Shown in pieces: positions 35,831-44,803 of a stretch of 64,000 bases of DNA (positions are counted from its first letter, which is position 1; every line of letters begins with the position of its first letter). Origin of the DNA: Gillisia sp. Hel1_33_143 (GTDB lineage Bacteria; Bacteroidota; Bacteroidia; Flavobacteriales; Flavobacteriaceae). Below the pieces are notes generated by a model. The model did no database searches, was not told where the DNA came from, and worked only from the letters and a program-made list of their open reading frames with translations. The stretch spans positions 744,001 to 808,000 of the forward strand of contig NZ_LT629737.1 of NCBI RefSeq assembly GCF_900104765.1. Direction: 5' to 3'. A program made the translations under genes and the position numbers.

Positions 35831-36598
35831 TTACAATTTGGTGACTTTGATATAGTCTACATAAAATTTAGCAGGAAAAATAGCATCATCCACCTCTGGA
35901 CCTCCAAAATTTCCACCTACTGCCAAATTTATTAAAAAATAGAAAGGTTTACGAAAAGGATATTCCTTCTCATCATAATTTTCTGGCGTAAAAGTATAAA
36001 CTAAGTTTCCATCTACAGAGAAACTAATGTGATCTTCTGTCCATTCTGTTCTATAAATATGATATCCTTCCTCTATATCTCTTAGAGTGGTTTTCTTTGA
36101 ATTTATAGTTTCTCCATGGCTTGCAGGAGTATGCAACGAGGTATAAAGCGTATGAGGCTCTTTCCCTACATATTCCATAAGATCTATTTCTCCAGAAGCA
36201 GGCCATCCAACTTCAGAAATATCTGCCCCCAACATCCATAAAGCTGGCCAGATTCCCTGACCCGTGGCTACTTTAGCTCGAATTTCAATATTTCCATATT
36301 TAAATTCAACCTTATCTTTTGTATTGATCTTTCCGGAATAATACTTATCACCGTCTTTAACAGCGGTGATCACTAATTTTCCATTTTCCAATTCAACAAA
36401 ATCTCTGCTATAGATCTGGCGTTCTGCATTACCCCAACCACAAAGATCCGGGCAACCATCTCCCTCTTCATAACTCCAATTATCCATATTTAACTGATCC
36501 TTATTAAAAGTATCTTTAAATATAACTTTAGAGCATGAAGTAAGCGTGTTAGCGGCAATAAGCAATATTGCAATGCTGGAAATTTTGAAATTTTTCAT
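35831..36598 (-). CDS. GH16 beta-glucanase lipoprotein (laminarinase-type), single domain
   Basis: Endo-acting glycoside hydrolase of family 16, most likely cutting beta-1,3-glucan. The 255 residues have a lipoprotein signal (LTSC, C22) and the GH16 catalytic motif ExDxxE as E137, D139 and E142 in GEIDLMEYVG (nucleophile and acid/base), with the supporting WPALWMLG and the C-terminal strands FYFLINLAVGGNFGGPEVDD. The motif variant with Met before the last Glu is the form seen in laminarinases and licheninases rather than in agarases or carrageenases. It begins eight bases downstream of the GH3 gene, which implies one transcript. Confidence 0.93.
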   Translation of the reverse strand: MKNFKISSIAILLIAANTLTSCSKVIFKDTFNKDQLNMDNWSYEEGDGCPDLCGWGNAERQIYSRDFVELENGKLVITAVKDGDKYYSGKINTKDKVEFKYGNIEIRAKVATGQGIWPALWMLGADISEVGWPASGEIDLMEYVGKEPHTLYTSLHTPASHGETINSKKTTLRDIEEGYHIYRTEWTEDHISFSVDGNLVYTFTPENYDEKEYPFRKPFYFLINLAVGGNFGGPEVDDAIFPAKFYVDYIKVTKL

Positions 36599-36606
36599 AG
36601 AGCTAA

Positions 36607-38883
36607 TTAATTCAAACTAAAGGTGATTTTTTTCAAGTCTTTGGAATTTCCTCCTATCATTACATCAAAATCTCCTACTTCAGATTCCCATTTCTTGTTA
36701 GCAGTGTAATATTGTAGCATCTTTTCTGTAATAGTAAAAGAAACATTTTTAGTTTCCCCCGGTTGTAGAGAGATCATTTCAAACCCTTTTAACTCCTTAA
36801 CAGGTCTAGTTGTTGTTCCCACAAGATCGTGAAGATAAAGTTGTACCACTTCCTTACCTGCTACTTTCCCTATATTAGTTACAGGAATAGTTACAGTAAG
36901 AGTCTCTTCGGCATTCATAGCCTCAGAAGATATTGCTATATCTCCATATTTAAAAGTGGTATAGCTTAACCCAAAACCAAATGGATATAAAGCATCTTTA
37001 GCAACATCTGTATAATGAGAATAAGTTACATGTTCGGCATTTGAAGGTCTCCCTGTATTCTTTTGATTGTAATACAACGGCTCCTGCCCTACAGATCTTG
37101 GAAAAGATACCGGCAATTTACCTGAAGGGTTATACGTTCCGAAAAGAACATCTGCAATAGCATTCCCACTTTCTGTCCCTAAGAACCAAGCCTCAACAAT
37201 AGATGGAATATTCTCTGCAGACCACGTAATTTCTAATGGGCGACCATTTAGAAGTACTAAAGCGATATTTTTGTTTACCTTAAAAACCGCTTCCAGTAAT
37301 TCTTGCTGAAGACCGGCCAATTTGATACTAGCCTGACTTCTACCTTCTCCACTTTGAAAAGCATCTTCACCTAGAACCATAACCACCATTTCAGACTTCT
37401 TAGCCATTTCTATAGCTTTGCTAAAACCAGATCGATCTGTTTTATTGATCTCTAAAGGCATTAAAAAACTGCGTTCACCAACACCCAATGTAGTTCCCTG
37501 GGCATAATTGATCTTAACGTTTTTACCCGCTGCACTTTTTATACCTTCTAATACTGATACTGCAGAATTGGCTTCTCCTTGAGCTCTCCAATTTCCAATA
37601 GGACTGTCCTTATCATCTGCTAAAGGCCCAATTACAGCAATAGATCTTACTGAAGATTTTATAGGAAGCAAAGAAGACTCATTTTTAAGAAGTACTATAG
37701 ACTTTTTAGCGGCATCTCGAGCCACTGCCTCATGCTCTTTATAAGAAATATTCTTAGCCACTTTAGGGTCTGAATATCTATATGGATCTTCAAATAACCC
37801 CATCATAAATTTTACACGAAGCACTCTTTTTACAGCATCGTTTATATTGGCAATATCTACTTTACCTTCATTTACCAACGCTACAAGACTAGTTTCATAA
37901 GCTCCGCCTTCCATATCCATATCACTTCCGGCGTTAATAGCAATTTCTGCAGCTTGTTTTTTATCTTTTGCTACCCCGTGGTTTATCATCTCTGGAATAG
38001 AACCCCAATCTGAAACCATAAATCCGTCCCAGTTCCAAGCACCTTTTAAAATGTCTCTTTGTAGGGTTTTGTTTCCGGTAGAAGGAATTCCATCAATTTC
38101 ATTAAAAGAATTCATAAAAGTTGCTACTCCGGCATCTGCAGCATCCTTAAATGGCGGTAAGACAACGTTGTGAAGTACGTTTTCTCCAATATTAACAGTG
38201 TTATAATCTCTACCTGCTTCTGCCAATCCGTAACCGGCAAAATGTTTTGCTGTAGCCGCAATGGTTAATTGATCAGCAAGATCATCTCCTTGATATCCCT
38301 TAACTTTTGCAATAGCAACCTGACCTGTTAGGTAGGTATCTTCTCCCGAGCTTTCCATAATTCTACCCCATCTTGCATCTCGGGATATATCAATCATAGG
38401 GGAAAAGGTCCAGTTTATTCCATTTGCTACAGATTCTATAGCAGAAATTCTTGCTGTTTTCTCCATGGCTTCAAGATCCCAACTCGCTGTTTCCCCAAGA
38501 GGCACAGGAAAAATGGTTTTATATCCATGAATCACATCATATCCAAATATCAATGGAATTTTCATTCTAGAATTTTCCATTATCATTTTTTGGGCTTCTC
38601 TGGTAGCATCTACAGATAGCACATTCAGCATAGATCCTACAAGACCTTTTTTAAGATTGCTCTCTTTTTGTTTACCATCAAGTTCTGAAGCGGGTCCGGT
38701 AAGATCCCAACTTCCGTTATATTGAACCAGCTGACCTACTTTTTCTTCTAAGGTCATCATTGCAAGAACAGAATCTACTTTGGTTTCTACATTCTTAACG
38801 GAACTTTGGATTTTAGAATTTTGAGCAAATAATGAAATTCCACCGCATAAAAGACATAGGGTAAGTAAGCTATAGTTTCTCAT
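36607..38883 (-). CDS. bglX: GH3 beta-glucosidase (BglX-like)
   Basis: Exo-acting beta-glucosidase that releases glucose from the non-reducing end of oligosaccharides. The 758 residues have a signal peptide (LLCGGISLFAQ) and no lipobox, so it is periplasmic. Domains are the GH3 N-terminal barrel (nucleophile Asp in GFMVSDWGSI, near residue 290), the C-terminal alpha/beta sandwich (acid/base region EDAFQSGEGRS, near residue 511) and a C-terminal fibronectin-III-like domain (TVTIPVTNIGKVAGKEVVQL). KHFAGYG and RDARWGRIMESSGEDTYLTG are GH3 hallmarks. Lies between the two GH16 genes and completes glucan breakdown. Confidence 0.95.
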   Translation of the reverse strand: MRNYSLLTLCLLCGGISLFAQNSKIQSSVKNVETKVDSVLAMMTLEEKVGQLVQYNGSWDLTGPASELDGKQKESNLKKGLVGSMLNVLSVDATREAQKMIMENSRMKIPLIFGYDVIHGYKTIFPVPLGETASWDLEAMEKTARISAIESVANGINWTFSPMIDISRDARWGRIMESSGEDTYLTGQVAIAKVKGYQGDDLADQLTIAATAKHFAGYGLAEAGRDYNTVNIGENVLHNVVLPPFKDAADAGVATFMNSFNEIDGIPSTGNKTLQRDILKGAWNWDGFMVSDWGSIPEMINHGVAKDKKQAAEIAINAGSDMDMEGGAYETSLVALVNEGKVDIANINDAVKRVLRVKFMMGLFEDPYRYSDPKVAKNISYKEHEAVARDAAKKSIVLLKNESSLLPIKSSVRSIAVIGPLADDKDSPIGNWRAQGEANSAVSVLEGIKSAAGKNVKINYAQGTTLGVGERSFLMPLEINKTDRSGFSKAIEMAKKSEMVVMVLGEDAFQSGEGRSQASIKLAGLQQELLEAVFKVNKNIALVLLNGRPLEITWSAENIPSIVEAWFLGTESGNAIADVLFGTYNPSGKLPVSFPRSVGQEPLYYNQKNTGRPSNAEHVTYSHYTDVAKDALYPFGFGLSYTTFKYGDIAISSEAMNAEETLTVTIPVTNIGKVAGKEVVQLYLHDLVGTTTRPVKELKGFEMISLQPGETKNVSFTITEKMLQYYTANKKWESEVGDFDVMIGGNSKDLKKITFSLN

Positions 38884-38950
38884 TTGTATAAAATAAAATC
38901 CCGGGGGAAACCTAAATTTCCCCGAGATTGTTGGCTTAAAAAAATTGTAA

Positions 38951-40597
38951 TTACTTATAAATTCTAACGTAATCTATCTCCATAGAAGATTCTTGGAAAG
39001 CAGGATCTATTGCTCCTCCAAGGCTACCACCCATAGCTACATTTAGCAAAAGATAGAAATCGTCCTGAAATGGCGTAGAAGTATCATTATCAAATTCTAG
39101 ATGCGGAACTCCGTCTAAAAGGAAAGTGATCTTATCTGCTGTCCACTCTACTTCATAGATATGAAATTCTGAAGTAGCATCATTAACTCCTGTAACATCT
39201 CCTACAATAGCATTACCTCCCGAATTACCAGGCAGGTGAAGTGCAGATGAAACTCTACCAGGGGTATTCCCAACATATTCCATTATATCCATTTCTCCAA
39301 CTCCAGGCCATGATTGCTCTGGAAAGTCTGCGCCAAGCATCCAAATTGCAGGCCATGTTCCACCTCCAGAAGTAAGTTTTGCGCGTACAGAAACTCTACC
39401 ATAAGTGAATTCTTGTTTATTATTTGTAGTGATTCTTGCTGAAGTAAAGTTAAATCCACTTGTAGATTCTCTTTTAGCAGTGATTATAAGATTACCATCT
39501 GCAACTTTTACATTTTCTTCAGAATCTGTATAATATTGAGCTTCTCCATTTCCCCAACCATTGTCACCATTTCCTATATCATAGTTCCAATTGTTAGTAT
39601 CTAATGCATCTCCATCAAACTCATCAGACCAAGATAAATCCTGAAATTGAGATTCAAATTCTTCTTCTACAGGAGCATCACCAAGAGTAGTAGTAAATTT
39701 TAAATACCAAGCTAATCCAGGATCGTTACCCATAATAGCTCTCACATATAAGGTAGTTTCTGTAATAGATAAAATCTCGTAAGAACTTGCACCTATGTAA
39801 TAACTCATAAATCCACCGTCTGCTATATTAATAACAGTACCACTAGTTTGATCTGCTGGAAGACCAGAAGTTGAAGGGGATAATGAAACATTTTTAGTTC
39901 CTGAACCATCAAATGCTAAACAAGCATCATCTCCGCCAGAACCACCAAAATCTGCAGCATAAGAAGCGTTAAAGAAAGTAGCTCCATTGTTATTATAATC
40001 GTAAACTAGATCCTCTCCATTTAAACTAAAAGTTAACTCATCTGTATAGAAACAAGAAGTGCTTTCTCCAGCTTTGTCAAATGGCGGTGCAGCGTAATAG
40101 ATTGGTGATGCAAACCCATCTCCTGAAGATGGACCAACTCCTAAATGTCCAGGCTGTGATGCTGCCACATACCAGGTTTTAGAATCTCCACCAGATAATA
40201 ATTGTGCCGTTTCAGGATCACTAAAGTCACTAAAAACAGTAACAGTTGTCATTTTATTTGAAGGAACTCCTCCGGCTCCTGTTGCTATAACTTGAACTGT
40301 ATAATCATTAACACCGTTCTTATTGAAGCTATGTGAGGCTGTTCCGCTTGGAGAAACTAATGTAAACCCATCTCCAAACACGTATTTATACGTCATTGCA
40401 TCGTCTGCAGAAGCGGTGAAATTAACTGTTCCACTACCATCACCATATGGCATATCTGCATATTGCCCTACAACCTCAAAATCTATTACTAGATTAGAAG
40501 GTACGGTAACTTTTCCTAATTTATAATCGTCATCCTGACAGCTTACCGTCAAACCGATCGCAAAAAGAAAAAATAATATATTCTTAAACTTTTTCAT
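38951..40597 (-). CDS. PKD-GH16 beta-glucanase lipoprotein
   Basis: Second GH16 enzyme, 548 residues from the ATG at 40597; a longer in-frame start at 40636 would overlap the preceding gene and hide the signal peptide. Lipobox TVSC gives C20 followed by QDDD, a surface-export-type acidic stretch. Residues about 30-120 form a PKD domain (YKYVFGDGFTLVSPSGTASH). Residues about 125-310 are a module that I do not recognise, Gly and aromatic rich. The catalytic GH16 domain occupies about 320-548 with motif GEMDIMEYVG near residue 430. It is probably the cell-surface endo-beta-1,3-glucanase, the smaller GH16 acting on shorter products; this division of labour is inferred. Confidence 0.92.
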   Translation of the reverse strand: MKKFKNILFFLFAIGLTVSCQDDDYKLGKVTVPSNLVIDFEVVGQYADMPYGDGSGTVNFTASADDAMTYKYVFGDGFTLVSPSGTASHSFNKNGVNDYTVQVIATGAGGVPSNKMTTVTVFSDFSDPETAQLLSGGDSKTWYVAASQPGHLGVGPSSGDGFASPIYYAAPPFDKAGESTSCFYTDELTFSLNGEDLVYDYNNNGATFFNASYAADFGGSGGDDACLAFDGSGTKNVSLSPSTSGLPADQTSGTVINIADGGFMSYYIGASSYEILSITETTLYVRAIMGNDPGLAWYLKFTTTLGDAPVEEEFESQFQDLSWSDEFDGDALDTNNWNYDIGNGDNGWGNGEAQYYTDSEENVKVADGNLIITAKRESTSGFNFTSARITTNNKQEFTYGRVSVRAKLTSGGGTWPAIWMLGADFPEQSWPGVGEMDIMEYVGNTPGRVSSALHLPGNSGGNAIVGDVTGVNDATSEFHIYEVEWTADKITFLLDGVPHLEFDNDTSTPFQDDFYLLLNVAMGGSLGGAIDPAFQESSMEIDYVRIYK

Positions 40598-40607
40598 CTT
40601 TATATTT

Positions 40608-43307
40608 TTAGTTACTTCCAAAAGTGATGTTGTCAAAATAAACTACGTTATCTGCATCTCTATCTTGAAAATCAGGGAAGATAATTATTTGGGTGATCAC
40701 TCCTGTAACACCAGCACCAATACTTCCTGAAAGATCAAAGGTTAGTTCTTCCCATTCATTTATCTTAGTATTTGGAACCAAGATCTCTAGTTGAGCTTCT
40801 CCATTTGCTTCAGAAAATTTAAGACCTACATTACTAATAGTAGTTTTGTAAACCATCACCTTTACGATCTTATTAGAAGCATCAAATTTAAAATCTCCTA
40901 GATCTGCATTTCTTTTAGACTCTACACCCGCATAAGGCTGGCCATCTTTCAAGGCGGTAAATTTAGCCACTTTTGAAGATGTATTAATTCCGGTCTTACT
41001 TGGATTATCTACGATCTCTAATGCAGGATTTCCTGCATTTTCAAATACGTTCCAAGTGAAATTTGCACCGTAACCACCAGCTTCAAAATTAATTGGGCTG
41101 TAAGGAGCTGTACCACTAGGAGTTTCTCCTCCGTTATCTGTTCCACCTCCTGTTGTAGTTCCAGATTTAGAAAAATATAGATTGTCTATAAAAAAGGTAC
41201 CTCCAACTTCTGGCTGAACATCAAATTTAAATTGGAAAATATCGTTTAGGCTAAGGTTCTGATCTGTGAAGTCTTTTAAAGATATCTCTAAACTATTCCA
41301 CTTATTTGGTGCTACATTTAAAGCAACTTTTTGTTCTCCAGAAGCTTTACTGATCAAGTAAAAATCTATAGAAGTATAATCTCCAGACCATACATCTATA
41401 TGAACTTTATCAAAACCTGTTACATCTATTTCTTCACCAAGGTCTATCCCTTGGTAATTAACATCACTATATTTAATAGCAGCGTTTCCTCCCGGAGTTA
41501 CCATTTCATATTGTGTAGACTGTCCCCAGTCTGGATAATAATTAACAGCTGAAGGATCTCCATAAGCGTCACTAAAAATAGATCTTACATTAGCAGATGC
41601 TGCAGAAGGTGTTGGAGCGGCTGTTGTTGGTTCTTTAGAAGTTTCACCTCCGTCTGTTCCACCATTTCCATTCAACTCAATATCATCTATATAAAAATCT
41701 CCAGCAGTTGTTCCTGCAAAGTCTAAGAAGATAGAGAAAGAGTCATATTTTCCTGTTGGAACAAAAGGTGCTCCGTTCTCACCATCTCCATTTACAAAAC
41801 TCTTTCTAGCATTAGTTGCAAAGTCAAAAGTTAGCTCTTCCCAACCAGTTCCACCATGATTTACTTCCACTTCATTAGCTCTTTCTCCATTAACACCAGC
41901 CTCTAATTTAAATAATACAGGATAAGCGGTCATAGAATAAACTTTCATAGTAATAGTTTTACTTGCACTAGAAAAGTCCATAGCTTCATCAAGCTGCACT
42001 GTAAGAGCTTCGTATTGCTCTCCATTATTGGTTACTTTACCAACTTTAGTATCGCTATTATTAATTCCAGATTGATTTGGGTTGGTTACAACTTCAAAAG
42101 TAGTACCAGTAGTTGCAGCTGCATATGCTAAATCTCCATCAAAATTCAAAGGTAATTTCAAAGGATCTCCATTATCTACAGCAGCTTTCATAATATCATC
42201 TATGTAGAAAGTACCATCCATTGTTCCTCCACCATCAACAAATAATGTTAGGATAGAATATTGTCCTGTAGGAACAAATGCTTCACCTACACCTTGATTC
42301 CCATCTATATAACTTTTTGTAGCACTAGTTGCAAAATTGAATGTCATTACTTCCCATCCTGTTCCACCATGCGTTGCTACTACTTCATTTTGGCGCTCAT
42401 CATTAACACCACCTTCAAACTTCATTAATACAGACACTTCTTTCTGAGACCAGAATTTTATTGTAATTGTCTTATTATCTCCACTAAAATCTACCGGTGT
42501 TCCCAATTCGAAAGATCCACCTTCATATGCTACACCACTGTTTGTAATAGCGCCAACTTTAGTTTCAGCTGTATTTGCTCCAGAAAGATCTGGATTAGTG
42601 ACCACTTCAAACGATGCTCCATCAAATGTTACAAATTCATAGTTAACAGTTGCATCATCAAAAGTTATAGGGAATTTCATTGCATTAGAAGCACCAGTAA
42701 TTGAGATTTCTTCTGTGTATTCTAAGGTAGCTGCTCCGGCACCTCTAGCAACAACTCTTACGGTATAATCTCCTACTTCTGCATAGATATGAGTTGCAGT
42801 TTCTCCATTCATAATAGTTGTAGGCTCTTCATCTTCCATATCTCCAAAGTAAACATCGTACACGGTAGCATTGGTTGCGGTAGGTGTAACCATCACTTCA
42901 TAAGGATTGGTTCCTGAGATTGCAACATCTACATTTAGATTTTCTGGAGCATCCATAGAGATTGTCACCACTCTTACCAATTCACTTTTTAAACCGGTAA
43001 GACCAATAGCAACAATTCTTAAATTAAATTCTCCTTCTGCATACGTATGAGTTGCTGTTTCACCCGGATTAAGGATGGTAGGAGTTTCGTCAGTTTCATC
43101 TCCAAAATAAACCTCAAATTGCGTAGCACCGTTTGCCGTTGGCATAACAGTTACTAAACCTTTTTCGTCTTGAGAGATATCAAATTTCGCATTTACGTCT
43201 GTAGGTGCAGATAAGTCATCTAACGCGTAGGATACTTCCTCGTCATCACAGGATACCGTTACAATACTTACTAAAAATAATACTAATAGGTGTTTAATAT
43301 ATTTCAT
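40608..43307 (-). CDS. Surface glycan-binding lipoprotein (SusE/F position) with PKD and repeated beta-sandwich modules
   Basis: Encodes 899 residues. Lipobox TVSC (C20) followed by DDEE. Two PKD-like domains (about residues 30-110 and 115-195; both end in GETATHxYAE) precede four beta-sandwich modules: two close homologues at about 208-370 and 378-545 (each with FEVVTNP, GGTGWE and FYIDDI), a third at about 560-720 (with YYPDWGQSTQYEMV and TFFIDN) and a fourth at about 735-899 (FTWNVFENAGNPALEIVDNP). Thr/Gly-rich linkers join modules 2-3 and 3-4. No catalytic motif. The gene takes the usual position after susD and the protein should hold glucan chains at the cell surface. Confidence 0.85.
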   Translation of the reverse strand: MKYIKHLLVLFLVSIVTVSCDDEEVSYALDDLSAPTDVNAKFDISQDEKGLVTVMPTANGATQFEVYFGDETDETPTILNPGETATHTYAEGEFNLRIVAIGLTGLKSELVRVVTISMDAPENLNVDVAISGTNPYEVMVTPTATNATVYDVYFGDMEDEEPTTIMNGETATHIYAEVGDYTVRVVARGAGAATLEYTEEISITGASNAMKFPITFDDATVNYEFVTFDGASFEVVTNPDLSGANTAETKVGAITNSGVAYEGGSFELGTPVDFSGDNKTITIKFWSQKEVSVLMKFEGGVNDERQNEVVATHGGTGWEVMTFNFATSATKSYIDGNQGVGEAFVPTGQYSILTLFVDGGGTMDGTFYIDDIMKAAVDNGDPLKLPLNFDGDLAYAAATTGTTFEVVTNPNQSGINNSDTKVGKVTNNGEQYEALTVQLDEAMDFSSASKTITMKVYSMTAYPVLFKLEAGVNGERANEVEVNHGGTGWEELTFDFATNARKSFVNGDGENGAPFVPTGKYDSFSIFLDFAGTTAGDFYIDDIELNGNGGTDGGETSKEPTTAAPTPSAASANVRSIFSDAYGDPSAVNYYPDWGQSTQYEMVTPGGNAAIKYSDVNYQGIDLGEEIDVTGFDKVHIDVWSGDYTSIDFYLISKASGEQKVALNVAPNKWNSLEISLKDFTDQNLSLNDIFQFKFDVQPEVGGTFFIDNLYFSKSGTTTGGGTDNGGETPSGTAPYSPINFEAGGYGANFTWNVFENAGNPALEIVDNPSKTGINTSSKVAKFTALKDGQPYAGVESKRNADLGDFKFDASNKIVKVMVYKTTISNVGLKFSEANGEAQLEILVPNTKINEWEELTFDLSGSIGAGVTGVITQIIIFPDFQDRDADNVVYFDNITFGSN

Positions 43308-43327
43308 TTTTACTTTGTTTATAATTA

Positions 43328-44791
43328 TTAATATCCTGGATTTTGCTCCCAGTTACCTTGTGAAAATTCTATTTCTTCTAATGGAATCGGGAATATTTCG
43401 TTCTTCCCGGAAGTAAATCCATTTATAGCTTGCGCCGCTTTTCCAGTTCTTACAAGATCAAAGAATCTATGACCTTCTCCTACCAATTCTTTTCTTCTTT
43501 CAGAATAGATAATATCTGTAAGGCTGCTTCCTGTTACAGTTACTGGTTCTAGATTTGCTCTTTCTCTAACTTCATTTAAGTACATACTAGCTTTTCCATC
43601 ATCTATACCACCACGATTTAAAGCTTCTGCAGCCATTAATAATACATCTGCATATCTAATAGATCTGTAATTGTTTGGCTGAGTTAAGTTTGCATCTCCA
43701 GCATTATCATTCTCGCGTGGAAGATATTTCCTGTTATAGAATCCTGTATGCTTGTACCCTTCAGCAAATGTTGCTCCTGTTTCTGCAGCCCAAGCATCAA
43801 TATCTAATATGGAAAGATCTTTTCTAATATCTGCATCTGAGAAAATATCATAAGCTTCTTGAGTAGGTAGATTGAAACTATAGCCTGGCTCAAATAAAGG
43901 ACCGGCATAATTTCTAATCCCTTGAAAACCTACTGCTACGTTACCTTCACTACACTGAAGACACTCAAAACCTGCTCCCTCTTCTCCTGTATATTGAACT
44001 TCAAAAACAGATTCTTCATTATTCTCACCAGCCTGCTCAAAAAGGTTATTAAAATTTGATAATGAATAAGGACCATTATCTATAACCTGAGTTAAAGCGC
44101 TTGCTGCTGGAGCAAATTTTTCTTGATATAAGTAAGCTTTTCCTAGTAAAGCTAAAGCAGCTCCTTTAGTAGCTCTACCAACTTGTGGAGCAGTATAATC
44201 TAAATTGTCTACAGCAAATTGAAGGTCAGACTCTATTTGAGCGTATACTTCTGATACTGGAGATCTAGGGATGCTTTTTTCATCTCCTAAAACAAATCGA
44301 GTATCTCCTTTAAGAGGAAGAGGGCCAAACCATTTTACCAGTTCAAAAGTGAAATAAGCTCTTAAAAATCTTGCTTCTGCAATTATCTTAGATTTACCTT
44401 CAAACTCGGTCTTGTCTTTAAATTCTAGAATGTAATTTGCGCGTTGTACTCCCGCAAAGTTCCAATCCCAAACATCATCCAAATTATCATTTACCGGAGT
44501 ATGAGACATTGCATCTACTTGTTGAAACCCTATAACATCTGTAGCGCTTTCTCCACCACTTACCGTATTATCTGAGGCGATCTCACCTAGAAGAACGTTT
44601 ACATAAGTAGATTGCAGGATATCATAAACCCCTATCAACGCATTGTAATAATCTTCTTCTGAGTTGAAATAATTTTCAGAACTAATATTATATTCTTGCG
44701 TATCCTTTAAATACTCTTCGCTACATCCATAACCCAATGAGAGTACGAGTAACAATAGAATAGCTTTAAATTTTGAACTATTTATCTTCAT
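43328..44791 (-). CDS. susD: SusD/RagB family nutrient-binding outer membrane lipoprotein
   Basis: Forms the lid on the SusC transporter and captures oligosaccharide. It has 487 residues with lipobox GYGC (C23, then SEEY). The SusD fold is recognised by its TPR-like helices (AEARFLRAYFTFELVKWFGP and GAALALLGKAYLYQ) and the conserved C-terminal region (SIRYADVLLMAAEALNRGG, then YSERRKELVGEGHRFFDLVR) and terminal FPIPLEEIEFSQGNWEQNPGY. It begins 12 bases after susC. Confidence 0.96.
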   Translation of the reverse strand: MKINSSKFKAILLLLVLSLGYGCSEEYLKDTQEYNISSENYFNSEEDYYNALIGVYDILQSTYVNVLLGEIASDNTVSGGESATDVIGFQQVDAMSHTPVNDNLDDVWDWNFAGVQRANYILEFKDKTEFEGKSKIIAEARFLRAYFTFELVKWFGPLPLKGDTRFVLGDEKSIPRSPVSEVYAQIESDLQFAVDNLDYTAPQVGRATKGAALALLGKAYLYQEKFAPAASALTQVIDNGPYSLSNFNNLFEQAGENNEESVFEVQYTGEEGAGFECLQCSEGNVAVGFQGIRNYAGPLFEPGYSFNLPTQEAYDIFSDADIRKDLSILDIDAWAAETGATFAEGYKHTGFYNRKYLPRENDNAGDANLTQPNNYRSIRYADVLLMAAEALNRGGIDDGKASMYLNEVRERANLEPVTVTGSSLTDIIYSERRKELVGEGHRFFDLVRTGKAAQAINGFTSGKNEIFPIPLEEIEFSQGNWEQNPGY

Positions 44792-44803
44792 TATGCGATG
44801 TTT

